From Rhizobium sp. LCM 4573 (lineage in GTDB: Bacteria > Pseudomonadota > Alphaproteobacteria > Rhizobiales > Rhizobiaceae): a stretch of DNA of 12,253 nucleotides. The stretch covers positions 210,160 to 222,412 of the forward strand of contig NZ_MDDW01000028.1 in NCBI RefSeq assembly GCF_001854865.1, written 5' to 3'. Shown piece by piece: positions 1 to 7,743 of the stretch (positions within the stretch are counted from its first letter, which is position 1; each line of letters opens with the position of its first letter). The translations under genes were made by a program, and so were the position numbers. The notes under the pieces were generated by a model, which worked only from the letters and a program-made list of their open reading frames with translations, had not been told where the DNA came from and searched no databases.

Positions 1-972
1 CTTGGGGTAGGGGCCTATGGCGCGGCGATCTTCCACCTCTTCACGCACGCCTTCTTCAAGGCTCTGCTCTTCCTTGGCGCGGGTTCCGTGATCCACGCGG
101 TCGATGGCGAGCAGGACATGCGTTACATGGGCGGTCTTCGGAAGCACATTCCGATCACCTTCTGGATGATGACGATCGGCACGCTGGCGCTCACCGGCGT
201 CGGCATCCCCGGCACGATGCTCGGCTTTGCCGGCTTCTTCTCCAAGGATGTGATCATCGAGAGCGCCTTCGCCTCGCATTCGGCGGCGGCGGGCTTCGCC
301 TTCACGCTCCTGGTCGTGGCCGCTCTGTTCACGAGCTTCTATTCCTGGCGCCTGGCCTTCATGACCTTCTTCGGCAAGCCGCGTGCTTCCGCCGACGTCA
401 TGCACCACGTGCATGAATCGCCTCTGGTCATGCTGGCTCCGCTCTATATCCTCGGCATCGGCGCGGTTCTCGCCGGCGTTCTCTTCGAAGGCTATTTCTT
501 CGGCCACCACTATGCCGATTTCTGGAAGGGCGCTCTGTTCACGCTTCCGGAAAACGAGATCCTCGAGGAATTCCATCACGTGCCGCTTTGGGTGAAGTGG
601 AGCCCCTTCGTCGCCATGGCTCTCGGCTTCCTCACGGCCTGGTACATGTACATCAAGTCGCCCTCGACGCCGAAGCGTCTCGCCGAATCCCAGAAGGTTC
701 TCTACGAGTTCCTGCTGAACAAGTGGTACTTCGACGAAATCTACGATTTCCTCTTCGTCCGTTCGGCAAAGGCGCTCGGCCGCTTCCTCTGGAAGAAAGG
801 TGACATCGGCGTCATCGACACCTACGGTCCGAACGGCGTCGCCGCCCGCGTCGTGGACGTCACCAGCCGCGTCGTGCGCCTGCAGTCCGGCTATCTCTAT
901 CACTATGCGTTTGCGATGCTGATCGGCATCGCCGCCCTCGTCACCTGGATGATGCTCGGGAGCACTCTGTAA
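1..972 (+). CDS. nuoL: NADH-quinone oxidoreductase subunit L, 3' part (5' end outside window)
   Basis: Partial gene, open from base 1; 323 codons plus stop are visible, about the C-terminal half of a family usually near 610-670 residues. NuoL is the distal antiporter-like subunit of complex I in the inner membrane and couples quinone reduction to proton pumping. Fragment residues 12-28 carry the conserved helix with H12, H16 and K20 ([17 protein letters not shown]), matching the spacing of the proton-channel His/His/Lys of E. coli NuoL. A second conserved Lys-Asp pair lies in FFSKD (K82, D83). Further hydrophobic helices follow, then the amphipathic C-terminal stretch ([10 protein letters not shown]) that forms the long lateral helix, and a final membrane helix (fragment residues about 300-320). 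The stop codon overlaps the nuoM start by one base (TAATG), so translation is probably coupled. The family call is secure; only the N-terminus is missing. Confidence 0.97.
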   Translation, partial: LGVGAYGAAIFHLFTHAFFKALLFLGAGSVIHAVDGEQDMRYMGGLRKHIPITFWMMTIGTLALTGVGIPGTMLGFAGFFSKDVIIESAFASHSAAAGFAFTLLVVAALFTSFYSWRLAFMTFFGKPRASADVMHHVHESPLVMLAPLYILGIGAVLAGVLFEGYFFGHHYADFWKGALFTLPENEILEEFHHVPLWVKWSPFVAMALGFLTAWYMYIKSPSTPKRLAESQKVLYEFLLNKWYFDEIYDFLFVRSAKALGRFLWKKGDIGVIDTYGPNGVAARVVDVTSRVVRLQSGYLYHYAFAMLIGIAALVTWMMLGSTL

Positions 973-2483
973 TGACCGACTGGCCCATTCTCTCGACGGT
1001 CACCTTCCTGCCGCTGGTCGGCGTCCTTCTGCTGCTTCTGACGCGGGAGGACGGCCCCTATGGCCGCCGCAACATCCTGAACGTCTCCCTGTTCACGACG
1101 GTGTTCACCTTCATCGTCTCGCTGTTCATCTGGATCGGGTTCGATAATTCGAATCCCGGCTTCCAGATGGTGGAGAAGCATGCCTGGCTCGGAACCGGCA
1201 TCGCCTATCATCTCGGCGTAGACGGCATTTCCATGCTGTTCGTCATCCTGACGACCTTCCTGATGCCGTTCTGCGTTCTGGCGAGCTGGGATTCGGTCGA
1301 GAAGCGCCTCAAGGAATACATGATCGCCTTCCTGCTTCTGGAAGTGGTCATGATCGGTGTCTTCGTCTCGCTCGATATCGTTCTCTTCTACGTCTTCTTC
1401 GAAGCGACGCTGATCCCGATGTTCGTCATCATCGGCGTATGGGGCGGCAAGGATCGCATCTACGCGAGCTACAAGTTCTTCCTCTATACGCTGACGGGTT
1501 CGGTGCTGCTGATGCTCGCCATCATGGCGATCTATTGGCAGGCCGGCACGACCGACATGACGGAACTGGTGAAATACGGCTTCCCGGCCGGCATGCAGAC
1601 CTGGCTATGGCTCGCCTGCTTCGCCGCCTTCTCGGTGAAGATGCCGATGTGGCCGGTCCATACCTGGCTTCCGGATGCGCACGTCCAGGCGCCGACCGCA
1701 GGCTCGGTCATCCTGGCAGGCGTTCTCTTGAAGCTCGGCGGCTATGGCTTCATCCGCTTTTCGCTGCAGATGTTCCCGCTGGCTTCGGACTATTTCGCGC
1801 CCTTCATCTTCACGCTGTCTGTTCTGGCGATCATCTACACCTCGCTCGTGGCGATGATGCAGGACGACATCAAGAAGCTGATTGCCTATTCCTCCGTCGC
1901 CCATATGGGTTACGTGACCATGGGTATCTTTGCTGCCAACGTGCAGGGCGTGCAGGGTGCGATCTTCCAGATGCTGTCGCACGGCATCGTTTCGGGCGCG
2001 CTCTTCCTCTGCGTCGGCGTCGTTTATGACCGGCTGCACACCCGCGAGATCGCGGCCTATGGCGGCCTCGTCAACAACATGCCGAAATATGCGGTCGCCT
2101 TCATGGTCTTCACCATGGCGAATGTCGGCCTGCCTGGCACCTCCGGTTTCATCGGCGAATTCCTGACGATCATCGGCGTCTTCCGGGTCAACACCTGGGT
2201 CGCGCTCTTTGCGGCAACCGGTGTCATCCTCTCGGCCTCCTACGCGCTCTGGCTCTATCGCCGGGTGATCTTCGGCGCGCTCGAGAAGGAAAGCCTCAAG
2301 GGTCTGCTCGATCTTTCGACCCGCGAGAAGGTGATCCTCTACCCGATGATCGCGCTCACCATCTTCTACGGCGTCTATCCGGCACCGATCTTCGATGCGA
2401 CGGCCGCCTCGGTAGACCTCCTGGTAAACAACTACTCCGCAGCCCTGCGCGCGGCGCAAGACCTTGCACTGACCGTGCACTGA
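972..2483 (+). CDS. nuoM: NADH-quinone oxidoreductase subunit M
   Basis: Complete 503-residue antiporter-like proton-pumping subunit of respiratory complex I, an integral inner-membrane protein with about 14 hydrophobic helices. Visible family marks are the N-terminal block HLGVDGISM (residues 80-88), the essential glutamate E144 in [10 protein letters not shown], the channel lysines K223 ([18 protein letters not shown]) and K254 ([10 protein letters not shown]), and the conserved motif [12 protein letters not shown]. Length and motif order are those of NuoM rather than NuoL or NuoN. The ATG shares its A with the nuoL stop codon, and nuoN follows after 18 nt, so it is expressed as part of the nuo operon. 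No missing residue or frame break is seen. Confidence 0.98.
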   Translation: MTDWPILSTVTFLPLVGVLLLLLTREDGPYGRRNILNVSLFTTVFTFIVSLFIWIGFDNSNPGFQMVEKHAWLGTGIAYHLGVDGISMLFVILTTFLMPFCVLASWDSVEKRLKEYMIAFLLLEVVMIGVFVSLDIVLFYVFFEATLIPMFVIIGVWGGKDRIYASYKFFLYTLTGSVLLMLAIMAIYWQAGTTDMTELVKYGFPAGMQTWLWLACFAAFSVKMPMWPVHTWLPDAHVQAPTAGSVILAGVLLKLGGYGFIRFSLQMFPLASDYFAPFIFTLSVLAIIYTSLVAMMQDDIKKLIAYSSVAHMGYVTMGIFAANVQGVQGAIFQMLSHGIVSGALFLCVGVVYDRLHTREIAAYGGLVNNMPKYAVAFMVFTMANVGLPGTSGFIGEFLTIIGVFRVNTWVALFAATGVILSASYALWLYRRVIFGALEKESLKGLLDLSTREKVILYPMIALTIFYGVYPAPIFDATAASVDLLVNNYSAALRAAQDLALTVH

Positions 2484-2501
2484 GACGGGACACGACTGGA
2501 T

Positions 2502-3944
2502 ATGACCGCTGAACTACTCTCTCTAAGCCTGCAGCTCGCCATGCCGGAAGTCATTCTGGCGGTGGGCGCGCTCGCTCTTCTGATGATCGGCGTCTTCTCC
2601 GGCGACAAGTCCGCGCCGACGGTGACCGGTCTTGCGGTGGCGCTGCTCGTCATTGCCGGGCTCTGGCTGATCTTCTCGCCCGGCGAGGGCGAGGCCTTCG
2701 GAGGAGCGTTCCTTCTGGACCCCTTCGCACGCTTCATGAAGGTGCTCGCGCTGATCGGCTCGATCACGGCGATGATCATGGCAGTTGGCCATGCCCGTTC
2801 CGAGCAGCTTGACCGTTTCGAGTTTCCGGTCCTCCTGGTTCTCGCAACGCTGGGCATGATGGTGCTGATTTCGGCCAACGATCTCATTGCCCTCTATCTC
2901 GGCTTGGAGCTGATGTCGCTGTCGCTCTATGTCGTCGCTGCCATCAACCGCGACAGCCTGCGTTCCACGGAAGCAGGCCTGAAGTACTTCGTGCTCGGCG
3001 CGCTCTCCTCGGGCATGATGCTTTACGGCATGTCCCTGATCTATGGCTTCACCGGCAATACCGGCTTTGACGAGATCGCCGGAGTGCTCTCCTCCGAAAC
3101 ACGCAATCTCGGCCTCGTCTTCGGCATGGTCTTCGTGCTTGCCGGCGCCTGCTTCAAGATCTCGGCCGTGCCGTTCCATATGTGGACGCCGGACGTCTAC
3201 GAGGGTGCGCCGACGCCCGTTACCGCCTTCTTCGCGGCCGGACCTAAGGTTGCCGCCATGGCGATCCTGGTTCGCATCGTCTCCGAAGCCTTCATGCCGA
3301 TCCTGGCCGACTGGCGCCAGATCATCGTCTTCGTGGCGATCGCCTCGATGCTGCTCGGCTCGTTTGCCGCGATCGGCCAGCGCAACATCAAGCGGCTGAT
3401 GGCCTATTCCTCGATCGGCCATATGGGCTTTGCTCTGGTCGGCCTTGCCGCCGGCACGGAAACGGGCGTTTCCGGCGTCGTTCTCTACATGACGATCTAC
3501 ATGGTCATGACGCTTGGCGTCTTCGCCTGCATCATGGCGATGCGCCGCAAGGAGGGTGAGAATGTCGAAAATGTCGACGATCTCGCCGGCCTTTCCTCCA
3601 CCAAGCCCTTCATGGCGGTGGTGCTGACAGCGCTGATGTTCTCCATGGCCGGCATTCCGCCGCTCGCGGGTTTCTTCGCCAAGTATTTCGTCTTCGTGGC
3701 GGCGATCGAAGCCAAGCTCTATGCGCTGGCGATCATCGGCGTGCTGTCTTCGGTCGTCGGTGCCTATTATTATCTCCGCATCGTCAAGCTGATGTGGTTC
3801 GATGAAGCCAAGGGCGAGTTTGCACGCATTTCCGGCGAGTTGCGGCTGGTCTTCGGCCTCTCCGGCCTCTTCGTCACGGCTTATGTGCTGTTCGGCGGGC
3901 CGGTCGGTTCGGCTGCGAACGCAGCGGCCAAGTCGTTCTTCTGA
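2502..3944 (+). CDS. nuoN: NADH-quinone oxidoreductase subunit N
   Basis: Complete 480-residue protein, the third antiporter-like subunit of complex I and the last nuo gene here. Recognisable blocks are the glutamate helix [14 protein letters not shown] (E136), [18 protein letters not shown] (K219), [12 protein letters not shown] (K249) and [15 protein letters not shown]. Helices run along the whole length, ending with [15 protein letters not shown]. The start is placed at ATG 2502, behind a purine-rich stretch (GACGGGA, 2484-2490) 18 nt after nuoM, and it gives a normal NuoN N-terminus. The birA reading frame begins 11 nt after the stop, consistent with read-through of the nuo transcript into non-nuo genes. 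The call rests on channel residues and position after nuoM. Confidence 0.97.
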   Translation: MTAELLSLSLQLAMPEVILAVGALALLMIGVFSGDKSAPTVTGLAVALLVIAGLWLIFSPGEGEAFGGAFLLDPFARFMKVLALIGSITAMIMAVGHARSEQLDRFEFPVLLVLATLGMMVLISANDLIALYLGLELMSLSLYVVAAINRDSLRSTEAGLKYFVLGALSSGMMLYGMSLIYGFTGNTGFDEIAGVLSSETRNLGLVFGMVFVLAGACFKISAVPFHMWTPDVYEGAPTPVTAFFAAGPKVAAMAILVRIVSEAFMPILADWRQIIVFVAIASMLLGSFAAIGQRNIKRLMAYSSIGHMGFALVGLAAGTETGVSGVVLYMTIYMVMTLGVFACIMAMRRKEGENVENVDDLAGLSSTKPFMAVVLTALMFSMAGIPPLAGFFAKYFVFVAAIEAKLYALAIIGVLSSVVGAYYYLRIVKLMWFDEAKGEFARISGELRLVFGLSGLFVTAYVLFGGPVGSAANAAAKSFF

Positions 3945-3955
3945 GACCGGCCTAG

Positions 3956-4726
3956 ATGGCAGCCTCGGGGAGCCGGTTTTCACTCGACGACTTTCGTCAC
4001 GAAGCGCTGAGTGAAGTCGGCTCCACCAATAGCGAATGCCTCGCCCGTGCGCGGGCGGGCGATCCCGGAAAGCTCTGGATCACCGCCACGCGGCAGACTT
4101 CCGGAAGAGGCCGGCGAGGCCGCGCCTGGACTTCCGAACCGGGCAACCTTTACGCATCCCTCCTATTGATCGATCCGGCCGAGCCGCCGTTGATGGGATC
4201 GCTCCCTTTGGCGATCGCGGTCGCGGTTCATTCTGCCGTCCGCGCCGTTCTGCCGCCGGGCGGCGAGCCGCTGGAGGTGAAATGGCCGAACGATATCCTG
4301 ATCGGGCGCAAGAAAACCTGTGGCATTCTTCTTGAAGGCGAGAGGCTCGCCGACGGCCGCCGGGCGCTGGTCATCGGCATCGGCGTCAATATCCTACATA
4401 AGCCCGACAGCGCGCCTTACGCCGTGACGCGCCTTGCCGATCATGGCGCGAACGTCTCTCCCGAGGAGCTTTTCGCCCATCTTTTCAGAACGATGGCCGA
4501 GGTTCTGGAATCATGGGACGAAGGGCGCGGCACCGCGGAAATCAGCCGGCGCTGGCGGGAGCTCGCCTGCGGGGTCGGCGAAAAAATCACGGTAAATCTT
4601 CCGGATCGCTCGCTCGAGGGAACTTTCGCGGGTATCGATGAAGGAGGCCTGCTGCTGCTCGACACCGGATTTGGCAGGATTATGCCGATTGCGGCCGGTG
4701 ATGTATTTTTTGCGAGAATGGACTAA
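3956..4726 (+). CDS. birA: biotin--[biotin carboxyl-carrier protein] ligase, short form
   Basis: 256-residue cytosolic enzyme that activates biotin as biotinyl-5'-AMP and attaches it to a lysine of carboxylase carrier domains (acetyl-CoA, propionyl-CoA, pyruvate carboxylases). The catalytic domain shows STNSE (23-27), the biotinyl-AMP binding loop GRGRRG (50-55) within QTSGRGRRGRAW, KWPNDI (109-114) and a lysine before CGILLE (K120). A C-terminal SH3-like cap is suggested around residues 205-256. There is no N-terminal winged-helix domain as in E. coli BirA, so it is a class I ligase and should not repress biotin genes itself. The start ATG 3956 has a weak Shine-Dalgarno and lies 11 nt after nuoN. 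The neighbouring mce gene belongs to the propionyl-CoA pathway, whose carboxylase is a biotin enzyme, but that link is inference. Confidence 0.95.
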   Translation: MAASGSRFSLDDFRHEALSEVGSTNSECLARARAGDPGKLWITATRQTSGRGRRGRAWTSEPGNLYASLLLIDPAEPPLMGSLPLAIAVAVHSAVRAVLPPGGEPLEVKWPNDILIGRKKTCGILLEGERLADGRRALVIGIGVNILHKPDSAPYAVTRLADHGANVSPEELFAHLFRTMAEVLESWDEGRGTAEISRRWRELACGVGEKITVNLPDRSLEGTFAGIDEGGLLLLDTGFGRIMPIAAGDVFFARMD

Positions 4727-4734
4727 GAGAAATA

Positions 4735-6402
4735 ATGGCAAAACAGGACGAACTGGTATTTCTGCCGCTGGGCGGCGTGGGCGAGATCGGGATGAACCTC
4801 GCTCTCTACGGCTTTGGAACGCCGGGGAAGCGCCAGTGGATCATGGTGGATTGCGGCGTCACCTTTCCGGGACCGGAACTGCCGGGCGTCGATCTCGTCC
4901 TGCCGGATATCCGCTACCTCGCCGCCGAGCGCCACAATCTCAAGGGCATTATCATCACCCACGCTCATGAGGATCATTACGGCGCGCTGAACGAGCTCTG
5001 GCCGGGCCTTAACGTGCCCGTCTATGCCTCGCCGTTCACCGCCGGAATGCTGGAGGCCAAGCGCGACTACGAAGGGTCGCGCGCCGATATTCCGGTAACG
5101 ATCTTCAAGGCCGGCGACCGGATCAATGTCGGCCCCTTCGAGGTCGAGGCCGTCGGTGTCAACCACTCCATTCCCGAGCCGATGTCGCTGGTCATCCGCA
5201 CGCCGCTCGGCAATGTCATCCACACCGGCGACTGGAAGATCGATCACGCGCCGTCGCTTGGACCGTTGACGGACGAGGCCCGTTTTCGTGCGCTCGGAGA
5301 CGAGGGCGTTCTGGCGGTCATGTGCGACAGCACCAATGCCATGCGCGATGGCGTTTCGCCCTCCGAGGAGGAAGTCTCGGAAGGCCTGCGCAAGATCATC
5401 GAGGCGGCGGAGGGCAGGGTGGCCATTACCACCTTCTCTTCCAATGTCGGCCGTATCCGCTCGATCGCCCAGGCTGCCGAGGCTGCGGGCCGCGAGGTTC
5501 TGCTACTCGGCAGTTCGTTGAAGCGCGTGGTCGATGTCGCGCGTGACATCGGGATCATGGAAGGGTTGAAGCCCTTCATCGCCGAGGACGAATACGGCTA
5601 TATCCCGCGCGACAAGGTCGTGGTCATCCTGACCGGCAGTCAGGGCGAACCGCGCGCAGCGCTGGCCAAGATCGCCCGCGACGAGATGCGCAACGTGGCG
5701 CTTTCGGCGGGCGATACGGTCGTCTTCTCCTCCCGCACCATTCCCGGCAACGAGAAGGCGATCCTCGAGATCAAGAACGGCCTGATCGAACAGGGCATCA
5801 AGGTGGTGACGGACAGCGAGGCGCTTGTCCACGTCTCGGGTCATCCGCGCCGCAACGAATTGCTGAAGATGTATGAGTGGACGCGTCCGCAGGTTCTGGT
5901 GCCCGTTCATGGCGAAGCGGCCCATCTGCTGGCGCAGGCGGAACTTGCCGCATCGGCCGGTATCAAGACCGTTCCACGCGTTCGCAATGGCGACGTCCTG
6001 CGCTTGGCGCCTGGCCCCGCCGAAGTCATCGACGAGGCGCCGCACGGCCGCATCTTCAAGGATGGCAAGCTGATCGGCGATTTCGACGAGATGGGCATAG
6101 GTGAACGGCGCAAGCTCGCCTATGTCGGTCATGTCTCGGTCAACGTGCTGCTCGATAACCGGTATGATTTCGTGACCGATCCGGATGTCGTTTCCTTCGG
6201 CCTGCCGCAGTTCGACGACGAGGGCGAGGATATGGAGGACTCGCTCTACGATGCCGTGCTCGGTGCGATCGAAAGCATTCCGCGCGCGCGCCGCAAGGAT
6301 CTCGATACGCTGCGTGAAGCGGTGCGCCGGGCTGTGCGGGCCGCAGCCAACGAAGCCTGGGGCAAGAAGCCGATCGTAACGGTATTCGTGACCAGGCTAT
6401 AG
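4735..6402 (+). CDS. rnj: ribonuclease J
   Basis: 555-residue metallo-beta-lactamase/beta-CASP RNase. The family acts in the cytosol as a 5'-to-3' exoribonuclease and endonuclease in rRNA maturation and mRNA turnover. The zinc signature HAHEDH is at residues 76-81, with further metal ligands at H144 (VNHSIPEP), D166 (HTGDWK) and H392 (VPVHGEAAH). The beta-CASP region spans roughly 195-365 and ends in HVSGHPRR (366-373), as in RNase J and archaeal relatives. The C-terminal part after about 450 matches the small J-type C-terminal domain. Length is typical (about 550-560). The gene starts 8 nt after birA behind an AAGAGA element and is 18 nt ahead of mce. It is an RNase J rather than CPSF/RNase Z because of the N-terminal VFLPLGGVGEIGMN block. 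Confidence 0.96.
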   Translation: MAKQDELVFLPLGGVGEIGMNLALYGFGTPGKRQWIMVDCGVTFPGPELPGVDLVLPDIRYLAAERHNLKGIIITHAHEDHYGALNELWPGLNVPVYASPFTAGMLEAKRDYEGSRADIPVTIFKAGDRINVGPFEVEAVGVNHSIPEPMSLVIRTPLGNVIHTGDWKIDHAPSLGPLTDEARFRALGDEGVLAVMCDSTNAMRDGVSPSEEEVSEGLRKIIEAAEGRVAITTFSSNVGRIRSIAQAAEAAGREVLLLGSSLKRVVDVARDIGIMEGLKPFIAEDEYGYIPRDKVVVILTGSQGEPRAALAKIARDEMRNVALSAGDTVVFSSRTIPGNEKAILEIKNGLIEQGIKVVTDSEALVHVSGHPRRNELLKMYEWTRPQVLVPVHGEAAHLLAQAELAASAGIKTVPRVRNGDVLRLAPGPAEVIDEAPHGRIFKDGKLIGDFDEMGIGERRKLAYVGHVSVNVLLDNRYDFVTDPDVVSFGLPQFDDEGEDMEDSLYDAVLGAIESIPRARRKDLDTLREAVRRAVRAAANEAWGKKPIVTVFVTRL

Positions 6403-6420
6403 AGCTTTCTGGGAGGAGGC

Positions 6421-6825
6421 ATGCTCGGACGGGTAAACCACATAGCGATCGCTGTGCCGGACTTGACCGCCGCAACCGCGATCTATCGTGACACGCTCGG
6501 TGCCAGGGTTTCACAGGCGCAGGCCTTGCCAGAGCATGGCGTCACCGTAGTCTTCGTGGAGCTTCCGAATACAAAGGTCGAATTGCTGGAGCCGCTCGGC
6601 GAAAATTCGCCGATAGCGGCATTCCTTGTAAAGAGCCCTTTGGGGGGCATGCACCATATCTGCTACGAGGTGGACGATATCATCGCCGCGCGGGAGAGGC
6701 TGAAAGCCGGCGGGGCGCGGGTGCTGGGAGACGGCGAGCCGCGGATCGGGGCTCATGGAAAGCCGGTGCTTTTCCTGCATCCCAAGGATTTCAACGGTAC
6801 TCTGGTAGAACTCGAACAGGTGTGA
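6421..6825 (+). CDS. mce: methylmalonyl-CoA epimerase
   Basis: 134-residue protein of the vicinal-oxygen-chelate (glyoxalase-like) superfamily. The enzyme interconverts (2S)- and (2R)-methylmalonyl-CoA between propionyl-CoA carboxylase and the B12-dependent mutase, feeding propionate and odd-chain or branched carbon into succinyl-CoA. Two beta-alpha-beta-beta-beta modules are visible. The first begins VNHIAIAVPDL (His7) and ends VELLEP; the second begins GGMHHICYEVDD (His78/79) and ends GTLVELEQV (Glu130). These His and Glu residues sit where the metal and acid/base ligands of the family lie. Length matches typical bacterial epimerases (about 134-148). A strong ribosome site, GGGAGGAGG (6411-6419), lies just before the ATG, which fixes the start. 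A glyoxalase or dioxygenase is a less likely alternative, because MHHICYEV is characteristic of the epimerase. Confidence 0.93.
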   Translation: MLGRVNHIAIAVPDLTAATAIYRDTLGARVSQAQALPEHGVTVVFVELPNTKVELLEPLGENSPIAAFLVKSPLGGMHHICYEVDDIIAARERLKAGGARVLGDGEPRIGAHGKPVLFLHPKDFNGTLVELEQV

Positions 6826-6923
6826 TGGGGCGCCGGCGCGGGGAAGGGATTCAAAAACAGGGACTTGCGTGCGTCAGCTGAATCTTATCGAGAAGGTGTG
6901 ACACTCCGCCATCTGCCTTTTGT

Positions 6924-6952
6924 TTGAACCGCCGCAGCTTTCGAACTATAAG
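6924..6952 (+). promoter_or_regulatory. candidate sigma-70-type promoter for the DUF1467 gene
   Basis: TTGAAC at 6924-6929 and TATAAG at 6947-6952 are separated by exactly 17 nt and match the -35 and -10 consensus at four and five of six positions. Transcription would begin near 6959, about 20 nt ahead of the ATG at 6980. The 154-nt gap after mce is the largest in this unit, which makes an internal promoter reasonable. It also argues against translation starting at the in-frame TTG at 6920, which would lie upstream of the transcript. This is a pattern match only. Confidence 0.45.
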
Positions 6953-6979
6953 CCATCCGATCTGAAGCGGGTTGGAACC

Positions 6980-7249
6980 ATGCAGTTTCTTTCGGCCTTC
7001 GCCGTTTACTTCGTCATCTGGTGGATCGTGCTCTTCACGGTCCTGCCTCTCGGCATGCGCTCGCAGCATGAGGAGGGGGAGGTGACGCTCGGGACGGTGG
7101 AAAGTGCGCCGGCCCGCTTTCGCGGCGGTCGAGTGGTGCTGCTGACTACATTGATCTCGGCGATCGTCTATGGGGCCTGGTATGTCGCTTCGACCTATTT
7201 CGGCTTCAGCATGGCGACCCTGCCCCGTATCGTGCCCCGCTTCGACTGA
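6980..7249 (+). CDS. DUF1467 family small membrane protein
   Basis: 89-residue predicted inner-membrane protein of unknown function. Two hydrophobic helices are seen at about residues 4-25 and 52-74, joined by a polar loop that contains LPLGMRSQHEE right after the first helix. That block is the hallmark of DUF1467 proteins, found in alphaproteobacteria. ATG 6980 was chosen because it gives the usual family length of about 90, has a purine-rich GAAGCGGG (6964-6971) ahead of it and starts directly before the first helix. The frame remains open upstream to TTG 6920, but the extra 20 residues are not family-like. In rhizobia this gene commonly sits between mce and proS. It is followed by two hairpins that end the unit. 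No biochemical role can be read from the sequence. Confidence 0.85.
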   Translation: MQFLSAFAVYFVIWWIVLFTVLPLGMRSQHEEGEVTLGTVESAPARFRGGRVVLLTTLISAIVYGAWYVASTYFGFSMATLPRIVPRFD

Positions 7250-7250
7250 A

Positions 7251-7274
7251 GACAAGTGCCGTCATCCGCTTGTC
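7251..7274 (+). terminator. hairpin directly after the DUF1467 stop codon, weak terminator candidate
   Basis: GACAAGTG (7251-7258) pairs with CGCTTGTC (7267-7274) in an 8-bp stem with one G-T wobble and an 8-nt loop. It starts one base after the DUF1467 stop codon and is followed by ATATTTC, a poor U-tract. It may slow polymerase or protect the 3' end of the mRNA ahead of the stronger terminator about 40 nt downstream. Confidence 0.4.
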
Positions 7275-7314
7275 ATATTTCTGGGGCATAGAAGTAAAGA
7301 TGCAAGAAAGCAAA

Positions 7315-7343
7315 AAAAAACAAGGCGGTTAGCCTTGTTTTTT
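7315..7343. terminator. strong intrinsic terminator, probably bidirectional
   Basis: AAAAAACAAGGC (7315-7326) is perfectly complementary to GCCTTGTTTTTT (7332-7343), with a 5-nt loop GGTTA between them. The stem is 12 bp: a GC-rich inner part flanked by six A-T pairs, so a U-tract is produced on either strand. It closes the nuo-to-DUF1467 unit and isolates proS from read-through. No gene on the - strand is seen that would use it from the right. Confidence 0.9.
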
Positions 7344-7456
7344 AGTTTCGCGTGATCCTTAACCGTTGCCGGGGCAGCGAACAAGCGCGCCTAAGATCTG
7401 ATCCTCCCAAGACTTGACCGCGAAATGGCAAGAATTTGAACTCCTTGCCTCTTTTA

Positions 7457-7485
7457 TGAGCTGACCCTAGCTCAAAGGATGAGCT
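7457..7485. repeat. three alternating inverted copies of TGAGCT
   Basis: TGAGCT occurs at 7457-7462, its complement AGCTCA at 7469-7474 and TGAGCT again at 7480-7485. The spacers are 6 and 5 nt, so the middle arm can pair with either outer one. It could be a paired operator or a switchable RNA hairpin. The repeat is seen directly; a role is not shown. Confidence 0.5.
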
Positions 7486-7536
7486 TTGTCATCTCAATTT
7501 TTGCATTTTTGTTACAGTGAGCCCAAATTTTTTCTG

Positions 7537-7566
7537 TTGACAAAAATGTCGCACCTGGCCTGCAAA
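7537..7566 (+). promoter_or_regulatory. candidate proS promoter
   Basis: A perfect -35 hexamer TTGACA is at 7537-7542. The best -10 within range is TGCAAA at 7561-7566 (18-nt spacer), a poor match, although -10 boxes are loosely conserved in rhizobia. It would give a proS leader of roughly 170 nt. A small dyad, GACA-AAAA-TGTC (7539-7550), overlaps the -35 element and could be an operator. No better promoter is seen in the last 180 nt before proS. Confidence 0.35.
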
Positions 7567-7611
7567 ATCCTGCTTTTTCATCATGTGTCCCTGCTGGCCG
7601 CAAGGATGTTT

Positions 7612-7656
7612 CCCGTTTTCCTGCCGCTCCCGAAACGGGTTTCCTTCATGCGGCAG
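7612..7656 (+). other. proS leader segment that can form an H-type pseudoknot
   Basis: CCCGTTT (7612-7618) is complementary to AAACGGG (7633-7639), and CTGCCGC (7621-7627) is complementary to GCGGCAG (7650-7656). The two 7-bp stems cross, giving an H-type pseudoknot with connecting stretches of 2, 5 and 10 nt, which is sterically possible. A small hairpin CCCG-AAA-CGGG (7629-7639) competes with the first stem. The element ends 87 nt before the proS start codon. It matches no riboswitch class I know. Confidence 0.4.
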
Positions 7657-7743
7657 AAGGGCTATGAACGCTCGCAATTGTCATCTTGAAACGGCCGATT
7701 CCCAAAGACTGGGGAGGGGCCGGCAAAACCCTCGGAAACCTCA

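Larger units (their letters stand above)
7344..7743. other. 400-nt intergenic region ahead of proS with no convincing gene
   Basis: The stretch between the terminator and the proS start is clearly AT-richer than the coding DNA on both sides, with several T and A runs around 7497-7550. Open frames of about 60-67 codons exist on both strands, for example + strand 7486-7689, but they overlap one another, lack a good ribosome site and have no recognisable family features. It contains three copies of a TGAGCT/AGCTCA motif (7457-7485), a candidate promoter (7537-7566) and a leader segment able to form crossing stems (7612-7656). It could house a small RNA or a long 5' leader of proS; the sequence alone does not decide. 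Confidence 0.6.

Noticed and set aside
2523..3983. 486-codon open frame on the - strand opposite nuoN, and similar long - strand frames opposite nuoM, rnj, proS and lolC
   Set aside because: The products are rich in His, Arg, Asp, Glu and Gln with no domain, a known artefact of GC-rich genes read in the antisense frame; the + strand genes are certain.
6926..6946. GAAC-N13-GAAC in the DUF1467 promoter, resembling an SOS box
   Set aside because: The spacer is 13 nt, not the 7 nt required for the alphaproteobacterial LexA operator.
6920..6979. Upstream TTG start for DUF1467, adding 20 residues
   Set aside because: The added residues are not membrane-like or typical of the family, and a good promoter overlaps them; ATG 6980 has a better ribosome site and gives the family length.
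7486..7689. 67-codon open frame in the region ahead of proS, with a similar frame on the opposite strand
   Set aside because: No good ribosome site, unusual composition rich in Phe, Ser and Leu from T-runs, and overlap with another frame and with the pairing stems; more likely non-coding.
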